A stretch of 64,000 nt of DNA from Chlamydoabsidia padenii (taxonomy: Eukaryota; Mucoromycota; Mucoromycetes; Mucorales; Cunninghamellaceae). Positions within the stretch are counted from its first letter, which is position 1; the number at the start of each line of letters is the position of its first letter. The translations under genes were made by a program, and so were the position numbers. The stretch is from positions 1,550,001 to 1,614,000 of the forward strand of contig JAIWND010000002.1 of the NCBI GenBank assembly GCA_025330725.1. Reading direction: 5' to 3'. The notes under the pieces are model-generated. The model was given only the letters and a program-made list of their open reading frames with translations, was not told the origin of the DNA and ran no database searches. Below, in pieces: positions 36,957-48,853 of this stretch.

Positions 36957-37530
36957 GTTTGTCTTCATGTATTATGGTTGGGCTTTTCTCCTTGATTGTT
37001 TTCTCGGGTGTTTCGTGGTCTCTCTTTGCTTCTGGTACGAAGTAAGTAAAGAACAAGAAAAAAAAAAAAAAACATGAAAAGTCAAGGTTATTAATCACAT
37101 TTCTTCTGGTTGTAGGATTTGGCTTCTCGTTGGTTGTGGCATACTTGTTTTATGTAATGTGGCAAGGAACGACGTGAATGACAAGATCTTCTCCAACACC
37201 TACTTGGAGCGACGACAATGGACTAGATTTCCAACTTTTGCAACGGAAGCACAGCAATGGATGGCAAGGTACGATTCTCTGGCGAAATTATTTAGCTATA
37301 TTCCTGTGGAAATGGTGGAAGAACTACAAGCTGTGTTGGAAGGGCAAGCTTTTAGTTGGTATACTCGGCTACAATGTACTACCAAGATGGACTGTGTGGC
37401 ACTGAATGGCAAATTCTACATCAATATAATGAAGATTTATATCCTGTTATGGCGGCTGTTGACGAACTCAAGTTAATCAAGCAAGAAAAAATGGCAATTG
37501 GTGAACTGGCTTTTATATTATTACAGTAGT
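36957..37530 (+). pseudogene. Retrotransposon gag-like relic
   Basis: A frame from 37116 to about 37390 resembles the capsid part of Ty3-type retrotransposon gag proteins: TEAQQWMARYDSLAKLF, an EELQAVLEG block and the Trp of FSWYTRL. The similarity continues in another frame (EWQILHQYNEDLYPVMAAVD, from about 37400) up to a stop at about 37527, so at least one frameshift has occurred. Upstream, an intron-like segment (37042-37115) joins it in frame to a hydrophobic exon (36957-37041). No nucleocapsid, protease or polymerase is seen nearby, so it is a fragment. An old domesticated gag gene is the alternative. Confidence 0.5.
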
Positions 37531-38168
37531 GTTGGTTATTATCCCTTATTCCCCCGTAGACCATATATTATAAATGTCTATATAATCTTATTAAATCAAC
37601 TACTTATCTTATTCGCTACCCTTTACTCTCTTATAACTTGACAGGACTAATGAACTTTTGACGTACAGCTAATTACCCAATTACATTATACGGTTTTTTG
37701 CTGGACTTCTCATTCCCATATATGGATTTGAAAAGGGCGTTTTTTTAAATATGAACAATAGCCTTGATGTATTTACATGGCTTCACTCCGACTGCATGTC
37801 TTGATTTTATCTATATGTTTTTTATTCATCTATACGTATTATTGTATATATAAATATCTTTGTTTTATTTGGGTGTCTTTTATTAATTTATATGTATACT
37901 ATATATGTTTCTAATGTCTATATGTATTGCTACTATCTTTACCGCCTGCATTGACCTGTATTGCAATGTATCGATCGTTGTCACCATTGTTTATATGTAC
38001 GCCTTTGTGGCACCAGTATGGGATCTATATAAATTTCAACATTGCGGTATTAACCTGTAGCCACCCATAATCACTATATCCATCTATATAGACAAAAGTC
38101 GATTTGTGATGACAAAAAGGTATTGAGGTCGTTTTCATGAATTTCGGCATACGAAAGAGTATTTGTCT
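37531..38168. other. AT-rich stretch without genes
   Basis: Very AT-rich (TATATGT-type runs at 37800-38000). No domain, no supported frame. Confidence 0.55.
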
Positions 38169-38775
38169 GGTTCCTCTTCGTACTTTTCTTTTTCTTTTTC
38201 TTACAAATGACAGGTAAAGTCATCGCAAATCTGGACCGACCGACACAAGGGTCATTGGGCTTGGGTTTTGCGGTAAAGTATGTTGGAAATATGCTATAAT
38301 GTCCACATCGCCACTTTAATCACTAACATCCGTTGACAATTGGAGCGAGTAGACCCCTTTCCAAATCTTAGTAGGGAGTTAGGGGCGCGCATGATTTTCC
38401 AAACTGAGTGTACGGCCTATGATATTACCATATACGGGGTCTTGTTGTACAGCAAAAATAACGGTACCTCACTGGGTGCACCGTCTTTTCCATGGACACG
38501 ACAATCGCCATCGTTTTTGTTTTGTTTGGGAGAAGAGGAATTGTTGATTCAAGGAGTTTCATCGTGGTTGCCAAATCATTCTACAGTAAAAACGTTTCTT
38601 GGTGAGTATCCAAGTTTTGTTGTATAGGGTCGTATCGATGTGGACACCTTGATATAATTCCAACATACTTTATCGCAAAAGACAAGCACAAAGACCCTTG
38701 TGTCGGTTAGTCCAAGCTTGCGATGACTTTTATCTATCATTTGTAAGAAAAAAAAAAAAAGTACGAAGAGGGAGC
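38169..38775. mobile_element. Inverted-repeat element (MITE-like)
   Basis: The left arm (38169-38310, starting GGTTCCTCTTCGTACTTTT) is the reverse complement, with some divergence, of the right arm (38636-38775, ending GTACGAAGAGGGAGC). The arms are about 140 bp and enclose about 325 bp, in which a 95-codon frame (38340-38627) has no known domain. The arms belong to the same family as the copies at 32798-33006 and 38829-39031. No clear target-site duplication was found, so it may also be two independent insertions facing each other. Confidence 0.6.
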
Positions 38776-38828
38776 GAAACTTCGTTTTCGGACCCCGGTT
38801 GCCCTTGATTCCCTACCAAGATCTAGTA

Positions 38829-39031
38829 AGAGCACTACTCGCTCAATTGTTAACGGATGCTAATGATTAAAATGGCGATGTGGACACTATGGCATATTTC
38901 CAACATGAGTCACCGCAAAAGCCAAGCTCCAAGATCCTTGTGTCAGCATGTTCAAGCTTGCGATGACTTTTACCTGTCCTTTGCGACGAAGATTAATTAT
39001 TTTTTTCTAGGAGTGAAAGAAACTTCATTTT
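38829..39031 (+). repeat. Dispersed repeat, copy B
   Basis: A second full-length direct copy of the repeat family, starting GAGCACTACTCGCTCAATTG and passing through CAAGCTCCAAGAT, TTCAAGCTTGCGATGACTTT and a final AACTTCATTTTCAAACGCCG, 53 bp after the inverted-repeat element. Confidence 0.8.
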
Positions 39032-39457
39032 CAAACGCCGTGCGCCGCAAAAAGGAAATGCATATCAATATGGGGTTTTAAAATTATCCCATTACCTGGA
39101 TCATCTTGTTTGATGGGCACGTTCATAAAGGAACTGATGCCAAGTGTGTGAGTCGGTAAAAAGGCAACTCATCCATCTTGACCCGATCATCTATTGTAAT
39201 TATACTCAAAGCAAAAGGATGATATCACCGTACTTGACAAAGATATCGACCGAGAGGCGATATTCAAATCCCGCATCAAGGAGTTGACATTAGCCATGAT
39301 GAGTCCATTTTACAAAATGATAAAAAGGACCAGTCTACATAAGACACCATCAAATATAAAACCATAAAAGAGAAGACATAGCATTATAACATTATTATAA
39401 CCATTTTATTAAAAAAAGAAGTAAACAAGTTTATCCTATTTTCTAAGCAATGGTTAT
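39032..39457. other. Intergenic, 3' side of casein kinase gene
   Basis: Contains a perfect TTCAAATCCCGC at 39263-39274 and the 3' end of the minus-strand kinase gene. No gene supported. Confidence 0.55.
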
Positions 39458-41560
39458 TTAAAACAAATCCGCATGATGATATGGTGATTGATATCGCTTT
39501 GGTTTTGTTTGATAATTCGTAGGTAAAGTGGTAGTATTGACTGGATCCATATAAGTATTGTTGTAAGGTGGTTGAGGAATAGTGCTGTTCTTGATGTCAT
39601 TATAATGTGGGACTGATGGTAGTTGTTGCAAAGCCGTCGAAGGATATTGTTCATGATGACCCGATCTAGGCATATAGTGTTGCTGTTGTAATAACGTTGG
39701 TTTAGTTGCGATAGAAGCTATTGATAGTTGGGGGTGCATCCATTGGATGGAAAAACAAAAACGTGTTAATTGTCACAGTAAATTTCACATCATCATTGCC
39801 TATTTTAGTTCCATTCCCCCTTTACACATAAAAAGACTTACCACCAGGTTGAGTTTCCCGCATGAGTATTCTTCCACTAGGTCCAGTCGAGTAAGGGAAG
39901 TTAAAAAGAGCAGGATCGGAAGATATTTGTTGCTGTTGAGACTGTTGAGGCTGTTGTTGTTGCTGTTGTTGTTGTTGTTGTTGTTGAGGTTGCAAGTTGG
40001 AAGCATTGTAGTTTTGATGTTGAAGCATACGTTGCTGTTGTTGATATTGCAACATGACATCGTCCAGTCGTTTCGATGTTTCAGGAGATTTGGTGGTATC
40101 TGTACGGTATTGTTGTTGTTGCTGCTGCTGTTGTTGTTGAGTACGGTTATGGCCAGCAGTGGCACCTCCACTTGCTGGTAAAGCCCCCATCATAGGTCGA
40201 CGTTGTTGGCTTGGTAGAGCGACACCATCATATGGAGTCATTGGAGAAGAAGAATACAAGGGAGGATCCAGGGGAGCAGTCGGACTTGCTTCAGCCATCT
40301 TCTTTTCATGCTACAAAAAAAAAAAAAAAGATCCAAGTTGTTAATCATGATGGTCATTCATTTATAGTCAGTTTCTTTTTCTTACCATTCTTCTCATAGT
40401 CCAGTCGAATACATAGTCATATTGGAAGCCTTCCCGTACAAAGAGATCCCGGAAGAGTTTGCGCAAATAAGAGTAGTCAGGCTTGTCATCGAATCGTAGA
40501 GAGCGGACATAGTTGAGGTATATAACAAATTCTTGGTGGAGACCGCGACAAAGAGCATCAGCAGAGGTGATCATCTTCTTTTCCATAATCTTGTCGTATT
40601 TTTCTTTCTTGGTGCGAGCACGGATTCCTTGCCAAGGGAGTTGACCACGACAAAAGTAGACCAATATGTAACCTAGAGATTCCAAGTCGTCCCTTCTTGA
40701 TTGTTCGATTCCCAAATGTGTGTTGACACTAGCATAGCGTGGAGTACCAGTCAAATTCTTGTTCTCCCTATAGGGGATATGAAGGTTCGTCTTTGGATCC
40801 TTGAATCGTTTTGCCAAGCCAAAATCGATCATGTTAACTTGATTACCCCGTTTACCAATACCCATTAAAAAGTTGTCAGGTTTAATGTCTCTATTTAAAC
40901 AATATCAAAGGTATAAGCATGGTGAGTTTTGTTATTTCTATAATTCATTTTTTTTTTTTTTACCTGTGAATGAAGCCTTTTGAATGGACATATTCCACAC
41001 GAGATAGCTATAGAATGAACAAAAGGAAAAGTATGTTAGTAATCCATCGTATTCCAATATATAACATCATATTTCTACTTGTATCTTACCAATTGATCAG
41101 CCAACAAGAGGACAGTTTTCAAAGAGAAGCGTCTTTTACAAAAGTTGAATAAATCTTCCATAGAGGGTCCCAATAAATCCATCACCAAGACATTGTGTTC
41201 ACCTTCTTTGCCATACCATCGCACAAAAGGAATACCAACCCCACCAGCGAGTGTCTTGTAAACTCGTGCTTCGTATTCTAGTTGAGGATGAGCGGCACGA
41301 ATACCTTCCATTTTCACCGCCACATCTTCGCCGCTCATGATGTTACTACCTATATATCACATATCATAAAGAGATGAAGTAGTTAATAATTTGATAAACC
41401 ATCCAGCCATGTTTAGTATTAACCAACGACACTTCTTTTTCAATATTACTATTATTATTATTATATTACCTAGGTAGATTTCACCAAACGAGCCAGCACC
41501 TATCTTTTTGCCAAGTCTATACTTGTTTCCGATCCGAATACCTTGATAGTCCGCAGACAT
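39458..41560 (-). CDS. Casein kinase 1 (delta/epsilon type)
   Basis: Six minus-strand exons (41470-41560, 41090-41349, 40964-41007, 40386-40890, 39842-40310, 39458-39717) encode about 542 residues. The kinase domain starts [20 protein letters not shown] and has Lys43 in VAVKME, HRDIKPDN with Asp133, DFGLA with Asp154, and the casein kinase 1 hallmark [20 protein letters not shown] in place of the usual APE block. The C-terminal 200 residues are rich in Gln, Pro and Tyr with two poly-Gln runs. No Cys-Cys prenylation end is present (it ends HHADLF), so it is more like soluble Hhp1/CK1-delta than plasma-membrane Yck1/2. Such kinases act on DNA repair, clocks and vesicle traffic. TTCGAACCCCGC lies 293 bp upstream. 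Confidence 0.95.
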
Positions 41561-42247
41561 TAGTTTTGTTTGTTTTGTTAAGAGTAAGAGCCGTGAGAAG
41601 TGTTGAGAGAAAGATGTATAATGTTGTCTTATTTGAGTGTATCAAAAGTGTAGTTTAAAGAATCAATTGATCAAGAGAAGAAGGATCTTTTTATGTGTAA
41701 AGATGATGATCAAGGTAAAGATGTAGTAAAAGGATAAAAGAAATAATAAAGTAATAAGACAAATAAAAAGAAGGGGAAGGTGAGATTGGGAGAAAAAGGA
41801 AGGAGCAAAAAACAAAATTGAGAAGAAAAAAAAAAAAGGGAAGGTTGGGCATTTTCGAACCCCGCATTGATTTGAATATGATGATGTTGATGATGATCCG
41901 TATCAACTCCGTTCCAATGATTAATGTAATCATGTATGTATGTTAAAATTGAAGCAAGACAAGTTAAAAAAAGACAATACCTATTTACCATTATTTGATA
42001 TTGTACCCAGGTAATTGATACCACACATCAAAAAGTACTCACAAAGAAGCACCCTATCCCCAAATTAACCCGGTTCCTGTTTTTTCATCGTCATCATTAT
42101 GATTATAATAGCTTCATGGGCCTACCACGTTGCCAACACCATATTTGACATGCACGTGAAGTTTTCTGTTGATTTATTTCGTTTATCAATAGACATATAC
42201 CACCACAAATCACTAAATCCCTATTCTATTACTATATTTGTCCTAAT
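41561..42247. other. Promoter of CK1 gene and 3' end of PIG-Y gene
   Basis: The promoter of the minus-strand kinase gene has an A/G-rich stretch and TTCGAACCCCGC at 41853-41864. Nothing else recognisable. Confidence 0.55.
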
Positions 42248-42879
42248 TTAGTTATGCCTAAAGAATTTCATGCCCATCCAGTTCCATACAATAAAGTAGA
42301 TCCAAGCAATCGCAGTTATTGGCACCAATAAGCAATAATAGTCATCCGATTTGATCCAATCCAGCCACTATAATGTATATATAACAAACAACGTCAGTCC
42401 AATCAATAACCCATATGTGTGTGTGTGTGTGTGTGTTTACCTCAATATTAGTCAAAGGAGCATATTTGCTTCCTACCATAGCATACATTGTGGCGGTAAA
42501 GAATAAAAAGGTGACACCGAGTAAAGCATAGCCCCAGAGATGAGTGTTATCAGGGACACTTTCGGGTAAATGGATCGTCATACGTCGTGCATAGGTAGAA
42601 TGATGATGTGGTACACTACCCAAGGTTCTAGGTAGAAGAATGGACTTGGAAGGTCGCCGACGATGTGTCTGCATACCTTTCGAGGAGTTGGTCACTAGAC
42701 GATCTAAAATAAAAAAAGTAAAAAAAAAAAAAAAAAAAAAAAGAAGAGGAAGAGACGTAAAAAAGGATATTAGGTTTCCCAATTTGATATTTACCTTTCT
42801 CCGATAGCCCCTTGCCCCAGTCACACACATGGAATAGTCCTAGAAGGGACACATACATCAATATAAAAGGTAAAAACAT
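42248..42879 (-). CDS. PIGY: PIG-Y homologue, GPI-GlcNAc transferase subunit
   Basis: Three minus-strand exons (42795-42879, 42441-42703, 42248-42367) encode about 155 residues. The C-terminal half has two membrane helices (LWGYALLGVTFLFFTATMYA; LLVPITAIAWIYFIVWNW) and ends WMGMKFFRHN, closely like the end of PIG-Y, the small regulatory subunit of the enzyme that makes the first GPI-anchor intermediate at the ER. The N-terminal 28 residues are hydrophobic and uncertain: the first exon starts only 57 bp after the ATP4 stop codon, so translation might instead begin at the Met in MQTHRRR (exon 2). A GT microsatellite sits in intron 2. Confidence 0.78.
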
Positions 42880-42936
42880 AACATGTATAAAGTGAAATTT
42901 ATTGGGCAGGGTAATGATAATACAAACAATAAGTAT

Positions 42937-44076
42937 CTAGGAAGATTTGGCGAGTTCTATAGTGTGTAGTTCAATAAAAAAAAAAACAAGGTCAGTCAAG
43001 TCGGTGAATCAAATTATCCTAATGCATTCCCCCCGCTTCACTTACTTTGCACGTCCACCACAGCTTGATCCAAGATTTGTTGTTGAATCTTGGGATTCTT
43101 CAAATCCTTTTGAATCTTTTCAATCAAATAAGCAGCCAATTGTTTTTGTTCCCGTTCACGAACACTAGTTTCATGACGAACCCAGGAATCCAAAGTAGAC
43201 TTGACTTCATGAGCGACGGCGACTTGTTGCTTGAGCTTGAAGGCTTCGGCTTCCAATTGAGCAGTTTCACGAGAGATGTCAAAAAGAGCTTTGGTGACAT
43301 CAACAAGGTCCTTCATTTGGCCGACTTGATCTATACGTTCTTGGACAGTAGATTTGTGATCTTCACGGGCTTGGTTCAATACAGTTTTGATACGCTATCA
43401 TTAATATAAAAATAAAGAGTGATTAGTACTAGACCATTATCCCCCTCCCTTCCTTTATATATATATCTCTTGTCTTACGTTGATGTGTTCATTACCCATG
43501 GCAGTAAAAGGTTCGCGAAGGTATTTCAATAAACCGAATAAAAGACCTCCAGCACCCACCAATACCAAAGTTTCTTCGTTAAAGACATAGACTTCCTTTG
43601 AAATGAGGAAGGTGGCCAAACCAGTACCAAGAGTAATATAACCAGTCTTGGACACAATGGAGTTACCGGGAAGAGAGTCGATGATGCTGTTGGCCTTTTG
43701 TTTGGGGTCTAATACAAATCATCAAGTTGGGTGAGCAATGTTCGAGTTTTTGGTGCAACGTTTACTTTTTGTATTTCATTACCTTGTTGTGTGGGTTGTT
43801 GAGCACTATAGCTGCGAACACTACAAGTAATCATTAAAAAAAGGAAAATGTTTTGGCGGGTTGGTGAGTTTCAATATACCATTCATCAAAGGGACATTTA
43901 ATATACTTACGTGGAGACACCGAGAGATTGACGAGAGATCGAAAGTGCAGGGCGAGCAATGGCACTAGCTAAATAGTCAAGAAGAGTAAAAAGATGTCAG
44001 TATATATCAAGTCAAAGGTCTTTTACTGTTGTAGTCCCTTACCAGCAGCGCCCTTGTTCAATAATCTAAAAGCCAT
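42937..44076 (-). CDS. ATP4: Mitochondrial ATP synthase subunit b (Atp4)
   Basis: Six minus-strand exons (44043-44076, 43911-43968, 43783-43820, 43479-43708, 43046-43394, 42937-42956) join to about 242 residues, near yeast Atp4 (244). The N-terminus (MAFRLLNKGAA...ARPALSISRQS) is a mitochondrial presequence type, two membrane helices follow (YITLGTGLATFLISKEVYV; LVLVGAGGLLFGLLKYL), then a long amphipathic stalk helix. It is the peripheral stalk of F1Fo-ATP synthase. The last exon has only 20 nt: a read-through of the intron would end in Q-S-K, but the GTAAGT donor and ATAG acceptor give a better family-like end. An AATAAA lies just before the next gene's first exon. Confidence 0.92.
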
Positions 44077-44869
44077 GGCTATTGTTGTAACAAAGTCAAT
44101 AAACACAAAAGTTGGTTTATCATTAATGTCATTTGTGCTTTCAAGTAACTTTTTTTTGTTGTTGTTAATTCATCATGAGTCTTACCACTAAAAAAAGGGT
44201 AGTATAATGGAAAGAAAAGGGGAATGAAAACAGAATCTCCTGTTGACAGGATTTTTATATTTTTAATGTCCGCTGTCAAGAGAAAAAAAAAAGGGGGGGC
44301 TAACCAGTCAGTGGCTCATTCAACCAGGGTCGGATATGACCTTGCCAAAGCCGTTGTAAGCTCCCAACGTGTACCCAGTTTTACAGATATACCGCTCCTC
44401 TTCATCAAGTAAATTGAATAGCTAGTACGAAATGATGTGATGCTACTTGTCACTACCTTGTAAACACCCACTGATTCAAATCATACACACCAACGGAGAG
44501 CGGGATTTTAAATTTACATGTCAAGTTCATGCTTTTACAACTTTAATCATGCAACTAAAACCACTACCCAAATACATTTCGACTGTTAAAAAAAGATCAT
44601 TTATTGTATGTATACAGAGGGGAAGTAAATAATAAGAATAATAAGAATAATAAATAGGGGTTCATGCTAGCTAAAACATGGTTGTGTAAGAGAGAGTGAA
44701 GAATAAGAGGATAACACTAAAATAATACAAGCGACCAACAACAAATGCATACTAACTAATGTGGATAAGAAGGAGGAGAGGGATAAAGCAAATATACAGT
44801 AAAAGATCAATGGGATGGGGGAAGGAGGATGTTTGTATGTGGATGGATGGGTGAATTATATCTAAACAA
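44077..44869. other. Intergenic between ATP4 and SAPS genes
   Basis: Promoter of ATP4 and 3' end of the SAPS gene. GCGGGATTTTAAA, near the recurrent element, is at 44500-44512. An AATAAG/AATAAT microsatellite lies at about 44629-44655. No gene supported. Confidence 0.55.
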
Positions 44870-47414
44870 CTATATTTCCCCTTCTTGTTCTTCATCTTGT
44901 CCAGACTGGTATTCCTTGTTGTGTTTTTCGTCTTCTTCCTTTGTTCTAATGGCAGCTACATAGTTGTCTTCAGAGATATTTGATGTTGCTGGCTGGTGCG
45001 ACGTAGTTGTTGATGAGGTCACTGTTTCATCCCCAAATCCATTTTCAAACGCGGCGCTTGATGATGTTGTTGTTAAATGATTCTTGCTGTCATCATCCGT
45101 AGAAATTGTTAATTGTTCCATAGAAGTAGAGACACCCCATGCATCATTGTCGTCGTCTTGGAAACCATTACCATCACTGGATGCAAAGTCGCCAAAAGGA
45201 TCTTCGTCGTCGTCATTATCATCGTTTTGTTCACCACCATTGTTGTGTTGCTGCTGTTGTCGAGAAGTAGTGCCTGTGCTTGTAAAGTGATCAAACTCGT
45301 CGTCTTGTGTTTCATCATAACCATCTTCAGCACCGCCCTGAGTACGTCGTAGCATGTTGACTTGAGGGAATTCAGTAAAACCCCGAGACCAATCTTGAGT
45401 ATGTGTTTGATTGCCCTGCTAGATTGAGATTATACATGCAAATGTTTATCATCTGTCGATTTACACCCAATCACCCCCCCCTTTTTTTTTTCTATGCAAT
45501 GTCCCTTACCTCTTCCTCGTCGCTGTCATAATCTGGGTCGTCATCGATTCCAGATACTTGATTGTGACCATCACCCATTGTATTGTATGAGTTACCGTAG
45601 ATATTGTCATTTCGACCACTATTAGAGAAGAGTTAGTATGATTGTCAAGTCGGGATCATCATGTTTGACAATTTACGTGATCCAATGAGCGTCATCTTCA
45701 TCGTCCTCCAAACCACCATCGGCTTCACGTTGCGCCAAGTATCTAGAATACTATTTCAAAACAAGTTGAACAATTATATTAAATAGGTTTATCCATACAT
45801 CCCAAGTTTTTCTTTTCCTTTTTACCTGACTAGCAGTACCAGCATCTAATTCATCTTCATCATCTTCTTCTTCACGCATTCCACCGTTTTCATCGTTTTC
45901 GTTAGGTCGATCCCCTCCAAGCGGCAGACAATCACGTTCCTTGGTCTCCCGTAGTTCGTGTTCACAATACTGATACCACAAATCCAAATCCACGTCGTCC
46001 TTGATAGCTTGTACAATGGCTTCAGGGTATCCTTCAAACAACTTGATCACTTCATCCGCAATAAAGGTGAGATGACCCATATAGCCCAACCGCATGCCTT
46101 TTGGTTTGGCCCTAAAATACATAAAATGTGAAGGTGAGTAAGTATCAGGGTGATTGACTTTCTTTTCTATCCTACATACCATTCATCGTCATTTTCCTTT
46201 TGAGCCTTGACCATTTTTGTTGTTAACTGCCCGTCCTTTAGTATAGAGAGAGCAAGAAGACGGTTGTAGCCCTTATCCATCCGACCATTGAAGACTTGAT
46301 GTAGCATATCATAAATGACATAATGGAGGAAGTTGTTCCACGGGAAACAAAAAAACAAGTTCTATATAGTATAAAAAAAGAGAATGAGAGTGGGAATGAT
46401 TAGTTTGATCGCTTAAATACTTGTATTCCTGAATGATGACTTACCGTACAAGTTGGAAGCACTTTGTGTTGGACCAATTGTAATTTGAGATAGTCACCCA
46501 TAGGCAAATCTTGTCGTTGTGCTTGTTCTAAAGTTTCAATGGCGTTGGCAGCTTCGGTAGGGATGTTTTCGAGGGATTTGTTTGGTGCAGAGAGTGTTGT
46601 TTCTTCGCTTTCCTGAGCACTGTTGTCACTGTCTCCATCCAATGGTGTAGATGTTTCTTTTGTCGTTATAGTGTCAGTTGTTGTAGTTGCTGTTTGAGTA
46701 TGTTCTGATGACTTTTCGTTTGATTCTGCCTGCAGATTTTCGAGTACTTTTTCGTCCATTTCGTCGTCAACGTCGTTGTTAATGCTGAAGTTGGGGTTGC
46801 TGTCGTGTGTTCCTTGATCCTTTTCACAATCTTGATCCAAAGGTAGTAAGGATTCCTTTACTTCGGTTATATTCAAATTGGACATATTGGAGCAGTGTAA
46901 CAGTTCGGCAAAGAGTTCACAGATTTTCAACCTTTCAAAGCCAAGGGGTATTTGTTCACCAATGGAGGTTTGCATAAGCTTAGTCTAAACATAAAGAGGG
47001 TTTAGTATGAGTAAAGAAGGCAAATTGTTATATATTCCGTTACATACCACTGATCTTGGTTCAGTCAACAATTGGTTAAAGTCCTTTACATAGTCAGCGA
47101 GCACCTTGAGCATGTCGGCTAATGAGACGGAGGTTGGGCGAATAATGGTGTTGTTGCCAGTGTAACCATATGTATTGTTCAGCATAGGGTCGTTTTCCAT
47201 ATCACTATATACAAATGTAAATAAATTGGTGTGAGACATTAATTTTAATACATACAACATGCTATTCGAGACCTGATTACTTACCTATTGTTATGTCGGA
47301 TCAAATCAATGATGATGGTGACTCCATTGATCAAGGTAGAAGTGGAATTCGGGGCCTTTGGATCCAACATGAAACCTGCCAATTTACGCATCACAGTTTC
47401 ACTATAAGTGAGCA

Positions 47415-47449
<35 letters not shown>

Positions 47450-48853
47450 GTTAATACCTATACATTTTAATGCCAAGTGAATTACCTTTTCAATTTAATA
47501 ACCAGATCGTTTAGACCAATACTGGGTTGTTCCAATAAGCTTGTTTGAGACATACGGATGATTTCACAAATACATTGTTGAGCAATGGAATGTTCCTAAA
47601 AACAAAAACAAAATAAAAACAAAAATTTAATTGAGGCTAGTTCATCAGTATTAACTGTTGATCCATAACATAACACCAGACCAACTTACTTCAGTGTCCA
47701 AGTAGGGATCCAATCGGTTGACCAAGTTGTCCATCAAGCCGCCATCACTCAACCACTATAAGAATAAATAAAAACAGATTATTAGATAAGATGATTCGTT
47801 CCAGTCATAGACTACATACCTGTACAATTCCTTTTCCTTCGGGCAATTCCTCCATACGCACCAATGTTAATAGTAGATCCATGATTGCCGAGCTATGAAG
47901 ATGATTCAGTATCTTGTCCAAGTTTTCAGGTCGAGATTCAATGAATTCAAGCATCTTTCGATAAGAGTAAAAAGATAAAGTAGTGTATTAGATGAATCCT
48001 ATCGTTTGCGCCCTTTTCTATGTATGCCTTACCTCCGCTGGTTGCTTGGTCAAAAAGACGGTGATGGTTTTCGCAAAGTAAGAAGCCAGTAAGGATTCCA
48101 GGGCAGGGTCTATATTATCGTTAGTGTCTTTAGGATTATTGTTGTCGTCATCCCCTTTATTAATATCAATGATATTGTTATTGTTGTTGATAGTCTCTTT
48201 TTGGGATTGTACAGGTCGATCCAAAAACCGCCAAAACGTTTCGAAGAGTTCCTTTTGTTCCAGAATGATCATATCGATCAATTGAGGGATTTCACAAGCA
48301 ATGATTTCGGATGCGAGGAAAGGATATCTAATAAGAAGAGTTCAAAAAGTAAGCTAGTTAGTAAAAAGTTTGTGTTCATCCTTTCAGGCCATTATATAAA
48401 ACATCCGATCTAACCCCCCCCCCACCTCCACACCCTACTTTTTTTCATCTACCATACTTACTTGAACTTTTGACCTTCTTCCAAATCATTGGCAGTTATA
48501 TAGTAGAGAAGCTTTTCACAAATGACTGGTTGGCATAAACTAGAGGGCATCAGATAAAAATAATAAAAAGATAAAGAGTTAAGGATGTATAAGAGCATCA
48601 TCAAGAGAAGCATGAGTGTCACATTGTTCTTGTTTCAAAGTTGGATACATTTGAATCAAAACAAAATAATAGTTAGTACACCCATTCAGAGTGATAATAA
48701 TAAAAAAGGATACAAGTTGATAAGCTTTTCGTTGTGAGACTTGGCTTCTTGTAGGAGTTCCTCTTCTTCAAGGATTTCTTCCAAAGTAACATCTTCGCGT
48801 TCGAGTAAAGTATCCACAGCTGAAGGATTATGGAATCCAAATCGCCAAAACAT
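44870..48853 (-). CDS. SIT4/PP6 phosphatase-associated SAPS-domain protein
   Basis: About 14 minus-strand exons encode roughly 950 residues. The N-terminus [20 protein letters not shown] followed by acidic [13 protein letters not shown] is the SAPS family start. A long helical-repeat region follows, with [38 protein letters not shown] and a block [13 protein letters not shown]. The acidic C-terminal tail includes [11 protein letters not shown], also usual in these proteins. Yeast Sap155/Sap190 and metazoan PP6R subunits bind the Sit4/PP6 catalytic subunit and guide it in TOR and cell-cycle control. One intron (about 47420-47448) has an A tract. Exon edges in the middle of the gene are approximate. 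Confidence 0.9.

Noticed and set aside
38340..38627. 95-codon frame inside the inverted repeats, considered as a transposase
   Set aside because: No catalytic motif or zinc finger, too short; more likely chance within a non-autonomous element.
43038..43046. ATP4 ending by read-through at Q-S-K
   Set aside because: A strong GTAAGT donor and a following TATAG acceptor give a short last exon with a better family-like end and length.
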